Positions 1-6,355 of a DNA stretch of 7,001 bases are shown piece by piece. This DNA is from an uncultured Eubacteriales bacterium (GTDB taxonomy: Bacteria; Bacillota; Clostridia; Oscillospirales; Acutalibacteraceae). Below the pieces are notes generated by a model. It searched no databases. It was not told where the DNA came from and was given only the letters and a program-made list of their open reading frames with translations. Position numbers and translations under genes: made by a program. The DNA lies in assembly GCA_934476025.1 (NCBI GenBank), contig CAKSNI010000054.1, positions 1 through 7,001 on the forward strand. Reading direction: 5' to 3'. The number at the start of each line of letters is the position of its first letter. The stretch's first letter is position 1.

Positions 1-754
1 GCTGGGTGGCCAGAACAATGCGTTTTTCCGAAATGTAATCCCAAAGGCGGGAACCGGTCTGTTCCCGAAAAATGTTGGAAAGGTAGTTTGGACTGATGTC
101 GGAAATGATTGACAATTTCTCAAGGGTCAGTTCTTCGCTTAAGTGGGAATCAATGTAATCCACGGCTTTTTTTAGGGCCTGATGCTGTTTCCCGCTCTTT
201 TTGGCGGCTTTTGTGCGGGCGGTAACATTGCAATACCCGGTTTGACGCAAAATGCAAAGAAAAATTTGCAACAACGGAATCAAAACCTGCAGTTCATATC
301 CCGGATTTTTTGCCGAAAGAACCTGCTCGGTTTCCCGGGCGTAGCCGCTCAACTGGGCAGCAATGGGATTTTCGTGATTTAATAAATGGGAAAACGGGTC
401 GGCGTGGGAAAAGAAAAAGTCCAGTTCTTCGCAAAGGGAATTCCGCGGAAGCATTTCCCGAACGGCCGAAGGATCCACATCGATGATATAAAAAACGGCA
501 TTGACGTTGCTTTCCAGAAAAGTACAGGAATCGTTGCCCGAAAAAATCAGGATATCCCCCCGGCTGAGATGGTAGGTTTCCTGGTCCATTTGCAGGCGGC
601 AGGCGGCGGTTTTGGAAATCATGATCCGGAAATTTTTACTCAGATGAGGATTCGGCATCTGCATGGAGCGAAAGAGGGTGCGATTACAAAAACGAACGGC
701 GATGGAGCCGGAGGAGGTATACAAAAATTCTTCGGTAATTTTTAAAGAGATCAT
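1..754 (-). CDS. AraC-family transcriptional regulator (3' end cut by window edge)
   Basis: A one-component transcription factor that probably senses a sugar or related ligand and controls the divergent transport operon. I translated 251 codons without a stop, starting at ATG 754-752 and running off the left edge. Residues about 20-95 look like the AraC-type cupin sensor domain, with a characteristic beta-turn segment RGDILIFSGND near residue 65-75. Residues about 96-190 are a mostly helical linker with a hydrophobic segment near 155-170. Residues about 190-251 are the first part of the AraC/XylS DNA-binding domain: the ALKKAVDYIDSHLSEELTL helix leads into the first helix-turn-helix (LEKLSIISDISPNYLSNIF, about 211-229). 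The second helix-turn-helix, roughly 40 residues, lies outside the window. A GGAGGA site at 758-763 sits 3 bases upstream of the ATG, a little close. There is no receiver domain, so it is not a YesN-type response regulator. Its target and ligand are inferred from position only. Confidence 0.94.
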   Translation of the reverse strand, partial: MISLKITEEFLYTSSGSIAVRFCNRTLFRSMQMPNPHLSKNFRIMISKTAACRLQMDQETYHLSRGDILIFSGNDSCTFLESNVNAVFYIIDVDPSAVREMLPRNSLCEELDFFFSHADPFSHLLNHENPIAAQLSGYARETEQVLSAKNPGYELQVLIPLLQIFLCILRQTGYCNVTARTKAAKKSGKQHQALKKAVDYIDSHLSEELTLEKLSIISDISPNYLSNIFREQTGSRLWDYISEKRIVLATQ

Positions 755-854
755 AAATCCTCCAAAAGCAAACATATTTTAAGATTGCGAAAACACCCGG
801 ATTTGGGCATTTTTTCAGGGGCATTGTGCAAATTTAACATCTGAATCCACATAA

Positions 855-883
855 ATTATACACTTCGTCTGTGTTTGTGTCAA
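855..883 (-). promoter_or_regulatory. Consensus sigma-A promoter of the AraC-family gene
   Basis: On the minus strand, TTGACA (878-883) and TATAAT (855-860) are separated by exactly 17 bases, a perfect match to the housekeeping consensus. The sequence upstream of the -35 (884 to about 935) is very AT-rich, like an UP element. Transcription would start near 848 and leave a leader of roughly 94 bases before the regulator ATG at 754. A short inverted repeat, ACAC-N7-GTGT (860-874), lies within the spacer and could be an operator, but arms of 4 bases can occur by chance. Confidence 0.85.
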
Positions 884-1060
884 TTCAATTCACAAAAAAT
901 ACAAAACATTTTTAATAAATCGTAATATTTTTTCTGAAATTCGGTATATATTTGTAGAAAAAACATAGCCAAAAGAGTATGATATTTTAAGATATTTATG
1001 GAAAATAGGCGCCTGATGCCTTTTTTGCTTAGAGTAGGCGGATATTCGGGCGTTGGAAAA

Positions 1061-1064
1061 GGAG
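1061..1064 (+). promoter_or_regulatory. Ribosome binding site fixing the lipoprotein start
   Basis: GGAG, within AAAAGGAGAAAAGAGAG, ends 9 bases before ATG 1074. An in-frame TTG at 1053 would extend the protein by 7 residues but has no purine-rich site upstream, so ATG 1074 is the better start. Confidence 0.75.
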
Positions 1065-1073
1065 AAAAGAGAG

Positions 1074-1460
1074 ATGTCCAAAAAAGGGCTGCTTCGCTTT
1101 ACGGGCTTGTTTTGCGTTTTTGCTGTCACCGTGGTGTTTCTGTCTGCCTGCAAAAAGAACAATCCTTTGCCCGGCGGAACTTCTTCGGGCGGCAGTCAAG
1201 TTTCTCTGACGGAAACGGAAAACTCTTCCGACGAAAACGGAAAAGAAAATTCTTCTTCCTCCTCTTCTTCTGTTCTTTCCGGTGGCTCTGAAATCGGCGG
1301 TTCAAGCGGTGATGCACCGGTGAACTCTTCGGCTTCATCTGACACGCCGTCTTCTTCCGCTTCTTCTGATTCCGGTTCGTCTAAACCGTCTTCCGATGCT
1401 TCCAAACCGGGGAAAATCGATTACGAAGACAAAAATGTCTGGGAAGCCCCGGTTCGTTAA
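1074..1460 (+). CDS. Small Ser-rich lipoprotein without a recognisable folded domain
   Basis: A 128-residue predicted lipoprotein that should be anchored to the outer face of the cytoplasmic membrane. Residues 1-25 form a lipoprotein signal peptide with a basic start (MSKK), a hydrophobic core and the lipobox LSAC, so Cys26 would be lipidated. Residues about 35-112 are a low-complexity spacer rich in Ser, Gly, Asp and Pro. About a third of the mature chain is Ser, including seven consecutive Ser at residues 60-66 (bases 1251-1271). The last 16 residues (GKIDYEDKNVWEAPVR) are not low-complexity and may be a short interaction motif. Nothing like an enzyme or binding domain is present. The gene lies 96 bases before the solute-binding-protein gene with no terminator visible between them. 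It resembles the lipid anchor and linker normally found at the N-terminus of Clostridial solute-binding proteins, but as a free-standing protein. It could also be the remnant of a larger lipoprotein. Function unknown. Confidence 0.8.
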   Translation: MSKKGLLRFTGLFCVFAVTVVFLSACKKNNPLPGGTSSGGSQVSLTETENSSDENGKENSSSSSSSVLSGGSEIGGSSGDAPVNSSASSDTPSSSASSDSGSSKPSSDASKPGKIDYEDKNVWEAPVR

Positions 1461-1503
1461 ATTCCGTAATATTCCGTGTTTCCTGTGCGTTTTGTTCCTT
1501 ATA

Positions 1504-1509
1504 TATAAT
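1504..1509 (+). promoter_or_regulatory. Possible internal promoter -10 element before the binding-protein gene
   Basis: A perfect TATAAT lies in the 96-base gap before the solute-binding-protein ATG at 1557. The hexamer 17 bases upstream (1481-1486, TCCTGT) is a poor -35, so the element would need an activator or may be chance in an AT-rich gap. The same gap has tandem ATTCCGT repeats (1461-1467 and 1471-1477) placed just upstream of where a -35 would fall. Confidence 0.3.
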
Positions 1510-1556
1510 GTGAAGGAAATGCGTGTTATATTAAATCTGTATGCGAGGGTGGCAAA

Positions 1557-4484
1557 ATGAAAAACAAATCAGTTCGTATTGCGGCGTTCTTCATGATGTT
1601 TGCATTGCTAATTTCCGCAGTTTTGGTGCCGGTCAGTGCCGATGAAGCACAGGCAACCGGTTCTGTCGGAAACGGTTCGACGCTTTCGTCTTTTTCGGGC
1701 GATTTCTCGAACGATTACAAACATTATCGGGATGCCAGCACCGGCTTTGCTCCTGCAAAGAACGACCTTTCGCTCCGCGGGTCTGCGTATGCGGCGGAAA
1801 GCGGCAGCGAATCCCGTAGCGAGGCTTCTTTTGACGGAGAAGAAGGGGTGCTTGTTTGGGAAAGTGAAAAAGGGAGTGTTGACTACCTTTTTGATGTTCC
1901 CGAAAACGGCCTTTATAACATTACTTTCCGTTATAAAATGCTCGGCAACTCGGAGCGTGATCTGGATATCGGTCTTTTGATCGACGGGAAAGCGCCCTTT
2001 GACGGGACTGATGAATTGGAATTGCCGCGGTATTGGGTCGATGCGACTGAACCGAGAACCGATGATATCGGCAACCAGTTTGCGCCGGAGCAGGCTTCCT
2101 ACGACGGGTTTGTCACCAAATCGCTTTATGATAACAGCGGGGCTACGGTTTTCCCGTATGAATTTGCGCTGACGGCCGGCTCCCATACCATCACCGTTCA
2201 GGCATTGGAAGGGCAGTTCGCCTTGGCGGAAATCTCTCTTACGGTTCCGGATTCCGTGGTTCCGTCTTATGAAGAAGTTTCTGCGGAATATGCAAAGAAG
2301 GGTTATCAGAGCGCCAATGCCGATGTGCAGATTATCGAAGGCGAATCGGCTGATCTGAAGAGCACCCGTTCTTTGGTTCCGTATGCGGAAAATTCTTCGC
2401 CGAGTGTAACCCCGTCCAGTTCTTCTTTGTCTATTATCAACTATATCGGCGGTACCAACTGGAAAATGCCGAATGAAGAATTGACCTGGAATATCGATGT
2501 ACCGGCTGACGGCTTGTATCAGCTTGGAACCCGCTTTAAACAGGATGCGGTTATTGACGGGATTTCCTACCGGATGCTTCGCATTGACGGAAAGGTGCCC
2601 TTCAGCGAATGCACCAGCCTCGCTTTCTCTTATGATACCAAATGGCAGGATAAGATTTTCTCCGACGAAAACGGCAATCCGTATGAATTTTATCTTACGG
2701 CCGGGCGTCACACCCTCACTCTTGCCGGAACGATGGGGGATTTCTCTGATTCTTATTATGATCTGAAGGTTCTTTCTTCGGAAATCGGTTCGTTCTATCT
2801 GGAAATCGTTATGATTACCGGTGAATCGCCGGATAGCAACCGAAGCTATGAACTGTTCAAAACGATTCCGGATTTCCAGGAACGCCTGGAAGATTACCAG
2901 AATCGTCTGAACGCCTTGGCTGCCGATCTGAAGGCTCTTTCCAACGGAAAGGGAACCAGCCTCATTGCCGCGATCAACAATATGTCGCGGGTTATGAAAT
3001 CGATGTACGACAACAAATATTCCTCTCAGAATTATGTGTCGGACTACTATAACCAATATGTTACCCTTAGTTCCTGGCTGTATGAAATGCAGTCCATGGG
3101 TCTTAGCATCGATCAGATTCAATTGGTTCCGGCAGAAAAAGATTTTGCCTTTAAAAAGGTAAACTTCTTCCAAAAGTTCGGATTCTCTGTGAAGCGCTTC
3201 TGCATTTCCTTCAGTAAATCTTATAGCCGGATTTCGGTTGCCAAAGAGGGAAGCGTCAGCCTGAAAATCTGGGTAAACTGGGGCCGTGACCAGGCTCAGG
3301 TCCTGAACAACCTGATCAACGAATCGTTTACCACTTATGCCGAACAGGAATTGGGTTATCCGGTGAGCGTCAATTTGGAATTGGTGAATGCCGATATTAT
3401 CAAAGGGATGCTTTCCAATAACGCTCCGGACCTTTCGCTTCAGTTACCCCGTTCTACGCCGGTCAACCTGGCAATGCGCGGCGCTTTGGTGGATCTTTCT
3501 CAGTTTGATGATTATGAAGAAGTAATGAAGCAGTTCGGCAAATCGGCCGGAGTACCTTATCAGTATAGCGGCGGTTCTTATGCGCTGCCGGATACGCAGT
3601 CCTTCTACATTATGTTCTATCGGACCGATATTTTCAAATCTCTCGGTCTGAGCGTTCCGAACACCTGGGATGAATTCCTGGCAACAACGGCGGTTCTGCA
3701 GCGGAACAACATGAACTCCTATTTACCGTATACCAAAATTGCGGCAGCCGACACCGTCAATACCGGTGTCGGCGGGTTAAATATGTTCTGCTCGATTCTC
3801 ATGCAGAACGACGGTTCGGTCTATAACGAAGCGCTGGATGAATGTCTGCTCGATACGCCGACCTCGCTAAAAGCCTTTACTTATTGGACGGACATGTACA
3901 CCAAGTACAAGATTCCGACCGAAGCCAGCTTCTATAACCGTTTCCGCGTTGGTACCATGCCACTCGGTATTATGCCCTATACGCAGTATACCACCTTCAT
4001 GGAAGCCGCGCCGGAAATCACCGATCGTTGGGGAATTGCGATGATTCCGGGCATTCAGAAAGAGGACGGCACCATTGATCATACCATTTCCGGTTCCGGT
4101 ACCGGCTGTTCGGTTCTGGCAGCTTCGGAACATCAGAAAGAAGCGTGGACCTTCCTGAAATGGTGGGTATCCGACACGGTGCAAACCCGTTACAACACCA
4201 ATGTTGAATCGATTTTGGGAACCATTTCCCGTGTGACCACCGCCAATTTGAAATCTTTTGAAAATATGAGTTGGGATCGCAAAGATTTGTCGATTCTTTT
4301 GGAACAGCGTTCCTGGATTGAAGAAGTTCCGGAAGTTCCGGGAAGCTATTATGTGTCCCGTTCGGTTGATCAGGCATTCTGGAATATCGTAAACGGCGAC
4401 AGTATGCCTAAAGATGCTTTGACGCAGTGGGGCATAGAGGCCAATAATGAAATTAAGCGCAAGATGGCGGAATACGCCAACTAA
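1557..4484 (+). CDS. Large extracellular solute-binding protein of a carbohydrate ABC importer, with two N-terminal carbohydrate-binding-like modules
   Basis: The substrate receptor of a CUT1-type sugar ABC importer, 975 residues against the usual 420-550. Residues 1-28 are a secretory signal peptide with likely cleavage VSA|DE. There is no lipobox Cys, which is unusual for a Gram-positive ABC receptor. Residues about 60-230 and 255-407 are two related beta-sandwich modules, sharing VP-(E/A)-(N/D)-GLY, IDGK-x-PF and PYEF-x-LTAG-x-HT, that resemble galactose-binding/CBM6/35-like folds. Residues about 425-525 are a helical, Tyr/Gln-rich spacer. Residues about 565-970 are the extracellular solute-binding domain, with its typical beta-strand start (SLKIWVNWG), hinge-region segments YALPDTQSFYIMFYRTDIF and VPNTWDEF (about 675-707), and a C-terminal lobe with AWTFLKWW near 863-870. 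The start is ATG 1557 with GAGGGTGG just upstream (1545-1552). The permease gene follows after 21 bases with no stem-loop. The ligand cannot be read from sequence. The modules suggest a polysaccharide or long oligosaccharide. Confidence 0.93.
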   Translation: MKNKSVRIAAFFMMFALLISAVLVPVSADEAQATGSVGNGSTLSSFSGDFSNDYKHYRDASTGFAPAKNDLSLRGSAYAAESGSESRSEASFDGEEGVLVWESEKGSVDYLFDVPENGLYNITFRYKMLGNSERDLDIGLLIDGKAPFDGTDELELPRYWVDATEPRTDDIGNQFAPEQASYDGFVTKSLYDNSGATVFPYEFALTAGSHTITVQALEGQFALAEISLTVPDSVVPSYEEVSAEYAKKGYQSANADVQIIEGESADLKSTRSLVPYAENSSPSVTPSSSSLSIINYIGGTNWKMPNEELTWNIDVPADGLYQLGTRFKQDAVIDGISYRMLRIDGKVPFSECTSLAFSYDTKWQDKIFSDENGNPYEFYLTAGRHTLTLAGTMGDFSDSYYDLKVLSSEIGSFYLEIVMITGESPDSNRSYELFKTIPDFQERLEDYQNRLNALAADLKALSNGKGTSLIAAINNMSRVMKSMYDNKYSSQNYVSDYYNQYVTLSSWLYEMQSMGLSIDQIQLVPAEKDFAFKKVNFFQKFGFSVKRFCISFSKSYSRISVAKEGSVSLKIWVNWGRDQAQVLNNLINESFTTYAEQELGYPVSVNLELVNADIIKGMLSNNAPDLSLQLPRSTPVNLAMRGALVDLSQFDDYEEVMKQFGKSAGVPYQYSGGSYALPDTQSFYIMFYRTDIFKSLGLSVPNTWDEFLATTAVLQRNNMNSYLPYTKIAAADTVNTGVGGLNMFCSILMQNDGSVYNEALDECLLDTPTSLKAFTYWTDMYTKYKIPTEASFYNRFRVGTMPLGIMPYTQYTTFMEAAPEITDRWGIAMIPGIQKEDGTIDHTISGSGTGCSVLAASEHQKEAWTFLKWWVSDTVQTRYNTNVESILGTISRVTTANLKSFENMSWDRKDLSILLEQRSWIEEVPEVPGSYYVSRSVDQAFWNIVNGDSMPKDALTQWGIEANNEIKRKMAEYAN
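1854..2246 (+). repeat. Beta-sandwich module A of the binding protein (internal protein repeat, copy 1)
   Basis: Residues about 100-230. Landmarks shared with copy 2 are FDVPENGLY (112-120), LLIDGKAPF (140-148) and PYEFALTAGSHTITV (200-214). The offset to copy 2 is 201 residues up to the IDGK motif, then 175 at PYEF, so copy 1 carries about 26 extra residues in the loop between them. Resemblance to CBM6/35-like jelly rolls is inferred from the motif pattern, not from a search. Confidence 0.72.
2457..2774 (+). repeat. Beta-sandwich module B of the binding protein (internal protein repeat, copy 2)
   Basis: Residues about 301-406, preceded by IIEGESADLKS (259-269), a typical first strand of such modules. 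Shared landmarks are IDVPADGLY (313-321), LRIDGKVPF (341-349) and PYEFYLTAGRHTLTL (375-389). The DNA still matches copy 1 over CCGTATGAATTT (2679-2690 against 2154-2165), but elsewhere the copies have diverged at nucleotide level, so the duplication is old. Confidence 0.72.
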
Positions 4485-4488
4485 GAAA

Positions 4489-4497
4489 GGAGAGGAG
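4489..4497 (+). promoter_or_regulatory. Ribosome binding site fixing the first permease start
   Basis: GGAGAGGAG gives a GGAG core at 4494-4497, 8 bases before ATG 4506. An in-frame GTG at 4497 would add 3 residues, but it overlaps this core and leaves only 4 bases after the earlier GGAG, so ATG 4506 is preferred. Confidence 0.7.
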
Positions 4498-4505
4498 TGG
4501 CTTTT

Positions 4506-5417
4506 ATGAAAAAAAGCGAGCGGATTGTCAGCCGCCAGATGTCGTTTAAGGAAAGTCTGCCATATTATACTCTGATTGCTCCTTTCCTTATTCTGTTTAT
4601 TGTTTTCACGGTTATCCCGGTTATTGCTTCGGTCATTCTGAGTTTCTTCAACTTTGATATGATCAACAAAATTCAATTTACCGGCTTTGATAACTACATC
4701 CGTCTTTTGTTGGATGACCAAATCTTTTTAACCACGGTGAAGAATACTCTGGTTTTCGCGGTGGTTACCGGGCCGATCGGATTTCTGCTTTCGTTTGTTC
4801 TCGCTTGGTTTATCAACGAGTTCCATCCCATGATCCGAACGATCCTTTCTTTCATGTTTTATTGTCCGTCGCTGGTTGGGAATGCCTACTTTATTTGGCA
4901 GGTTGCCTTCAGCAGCGACAGCTACGGGTATGTCAACAGCGTTTTGCTTTCCCTCGGTTTGATACAGCAACCGATTTATTGGTTGAGCAATCCCCAATAT
5001 GTCATGCCGATCATCATTGTGGTTCAGTTGTGGCAGAGCATGGGCGTTTCGTTCCTGGCCAATATTTCCGGTTTGCAGAATGTCAACGGGGAACTCTACG
5101 AAGCCGGTGCCATTGACGGAATTCGCAACCGTTGGCAGGAGCTTTGGTACATAACCCTTCCGATGATGCAGCATATGTTGTTGTTCAGTGCGGTTATGCA
5201 GATTGCGTCGGCCTTTTCGGTCAGTGCGATTGCCGTTCAGCTGGCTGGTTATCCGTCGGTTAACTACTGCGTTGATACCATTGTTTCGTATTTGTCGGAT
5301 GTTGGTACCATCCGTTATGAAATGGGCTACGCATCGGCTATGTCGGTTGTTTTGTTTGCCATTATGGCCATTTCCCGGTGGATTATCGGAAAAGCCATTA
5401 ACAGTGTAGGAAAGTAA
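4506..5417 (+). CDS. Carbohydrate ABC transporter permease, MalF/UgpA-type
   Basis: One of the two membrane channel subunits of a CUT1 sugar importer, 303 residues, the normal length for this subfamily. About six transmembrane helices can be placed: near 22-48, 82-104, 112-133, 165-187, 222-247 and 275-297. The conserved EAA loop, which docks on the ATPase, is EAGAIDGIRNRW...ITLP at residues 199-219. The N-terminal PYYTLIAPFLILF and the FTGFDNY segment before the second helix are typical of LplB/MalF-like permeases that lack the long MalF periplasmic loop. It follows the binding-protein gene after 21 bases and precedes the second permease by 13 bases, so the two should be made together and form a heterodimer. 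No ATPase gene is seen nearby, which is common in Firmicutes where MsmX-like ATPases serve several importers. Confidence 0.97.
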   Translation: MKKSERIVSRQMSFKESLPYYTLIAPFLILFIVFTVIPVIASVILSFFNFDMINKIQFTGFDNYIRLLLDDQIFLTTVKNTLVFAVVTGPIGFLLSFVLAWFINEFHPMIRTILSFMFYCPSLVGNAYFIWQVAFSSDSYGYVNSVLLSLGLIQQPIYWLSNPQYVMPIIIVVQLWQSMGVSFLANISGLQNVNGELYEAGAIDGIRNRWQELWYITLPMMQHMLLFSAVMQIASAFSVSAIAVQLAGYPSVNYCVDTIVSYLSDVGTIRYEMGYASAMSVVLFAIMAISRWIIGKAINSVGK

Positions 5418-5430
5418 GGGGGGCTAACGG

Positions 5431-6342
5431 ATGAGTGAAAAAGTTTATAATTCAGCCGGAAAACGCGTCCGCCTGAAATCCACAAAACAGAACCAGACCC
5501 GCCGTTATACCCGTTCCAAAGTCGGAAACTTCTTTTATGTGCTGTTTCTCGTTCTTTTTGGGCTGTTCTCGGTTCTTCCGTTGATTTACTGTGTCGGAAC
5601 ATCGTTCAAGCCGCTGGATGAATTGATGATTTTCCCGCCGCGGTTTATTGCATTGCGCCCGACAAGTCAAAACTATCTGGCTCTGCCCGGATTGCTTTCC
5701 AATCTTCGGGTTCCGCTTTCCCGTTATGTATTCAACAGTATTTTCGTAACGGTTGTAGCAACCTTCCTGTATGTTGTTTTTGCAACGATGGCAGCCTTTG
5801 TTCTTGCGCGAAGTGAGATCAAGGGAAAAAAGATTATTTTCATTATGGTTCAGTTTGCTCTGCTGTTTAATGCGTACACGCTGGGCATTCCGCGTTATCT
5901 GATTTATTCCGGAATGCGGATTATTGATACCTACTGGGTTATGATTCTTCCGCATGTTGCTTCAACCATGGGCGTTTTCCTGATGAAGCAGTATATGGAA
6001 GGTGCCGTTCCGGTCGCATTGCTGGAAGCAGCCAGGATTGACGGTGCAGGTCCCTACCGAATTTTCTGGCAGATTGTTCTTCCGATCGTAAAACCGTGCT
6101 GGCTGACCCTGACACTTTTCGGTTTCCGCGATGTTTGGGCAACCGTTCCGGATGGTACGGTTTTCAGCGAAACTCTGAAAACCCTTCCCACCATCATGAG
6201 CCAAATTACTTCCGGTGGTATCGCCCGTTCGGGAAGTGCCATGGCTGTTACCGTTATTATGATGATTCCGCCGATTCTTGTTTATATGATTTCCCAGAGC
6301 AATGTTATGGAATCTATGAGCAGCGCCGGAATTAAGGGTTAA
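5431..6342 (+). CDS. Carbohydrate ABC transporter permease, MalG/UgpE-type
   Basis: The second membrane channel subunit, 303 residues. A basic cytoplasmic N-terminus (residues 1-31, many Lys/Arg) is followed by about six transmembrane helices, near 33-57, 100-126, 134-155, 165-187, 216-235 and 268-288. The EAA loop EAARIDGAGPYRIFWQIVLP lies at residues 199-218 and is closer to consensus than in its partner. The C-terminus ends in SQSNVMESMSSAGIKG, the usual tail of this subfamily, so the gene looks intact. Other family landmarks are FSVLPLIY and GTSFKP in and after the first helix, and SRYVFNSIFVT before the second. AAGGGGGG at 5416-5423, overlapping the previous stop, lies 7 bases before ATG 5431. 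It pairs with the preceding permease. The beta-propeller gene starts 13 bases after its stop. Confidence 0.97.
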   Translation: MSEKVYNSAGKRVRLKSTKQNQTRRYTRSKVGNFFYVLFLVLFGLFSVLPLIYCVGTSFKPLDELMIFPPRFIALRPTSQNYLALPGLLSNLRVPLSRYVFNSIFVTVVATFLYVVFATMAAFVLARSEIKGKKIIFIMVQFALLFNAYTLGIPRYLIYSGMRIIDTYWVMILPHVASTMGVFLMKQYMEGAVPVALLEAARIDGAGPYRIFWQIVLPIVKPCWLTLTLFGFRDVWATVPDGTVFSETLKTLPTIMSQITSGGIARSGSAMAVTVIMMIPPILVYMISQSNVMESMSSAGIKG

Positions 6343-6355
6343 GGGGGAGAATGAA

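Larger units (their letters stand above)
764..1073. other. Divergent AT-rich intergenic control region
   Basis: This gene-free stretch separates the minus-strand regulator from the plus-strand operon. It contains the regulator promoter (855-883) and must contain the operon promoter, but I find no good -35/-10 pair on the plus strand. The best -10-like hexamers there are TATATT (947-952) and TATGAT (978-983), neither with a proper -35 at 16-18 bases. That is what an activator-dependent promoter would look like. GATATTT occurs twice, 10 bases apart (981-987 and 991-997). CGTAATATT at 921-929 recurs upstream of the binding-protein gene. I see no terminator, RNA gene or riboswitch. Confidence 0.6.

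Noticed and set aside
386..745. A 119-codon plus-strand open frame over the regulator gene
   Set aside because: The opposite strand encodes a clear AraC-family protein across the whole stretch. The plus-strand frame is its shadow.
800..835. Imperfect inverted repeat ATTTGGGCA / TGTGCAAAT in the leader of the regulator transcript
   Set aside because: Only 7 of 9 positions pair, the stem is AT-rich, and no U-tract follows. It is not convincing as an attenuator, riboswitch or terminator.
952..983. Possible operon promoter TTGTAG (952-957) with TATGAT (978-983)
   Set aside because: The spacing is 20 bases, too long for a normal sigma-A promoter, and the -35 is poor. I left it as part of the intergenic description rather than a promoter call.
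1196..1405. A Glu-rich open frame on the minus strand over the lipoprotein gene
   Set aside because: The poly-Glu is the reverse reading of the Ser codon repeats (TCT/TCC read as AGA/GGA-type triplets in another frame). No ribosome binding site or domain supports it.
1458..1556. Frameshifted continuation of the lipoprotein gene, or a terminator after it
   Set aside because: No frame after the stop at 1458-1460 continues a recognisable domain, and no GC-rich hairpin with a T-tract is present. The gene appears to end naturally and the operon may read through.
1608..3173. A 521-codon open frame on the minus strand, antisense to the receptor gene
   Set aside because: It is a by-product of codon choice in the receptor, which rarely uses codons whose complement is a stop. 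Its translation lacks recognisable domains, it has no clear ribosome binding site, and the plus-strand protein is an unmistakable family member.
3867..4721. A 284-codon open frame on the minus strand across the receptor/permease boundary
   Set aside because: It overlaps two well-supported plus-strand genes and encodes a low-confidence, His/Arg/Asn-rich product without domains.
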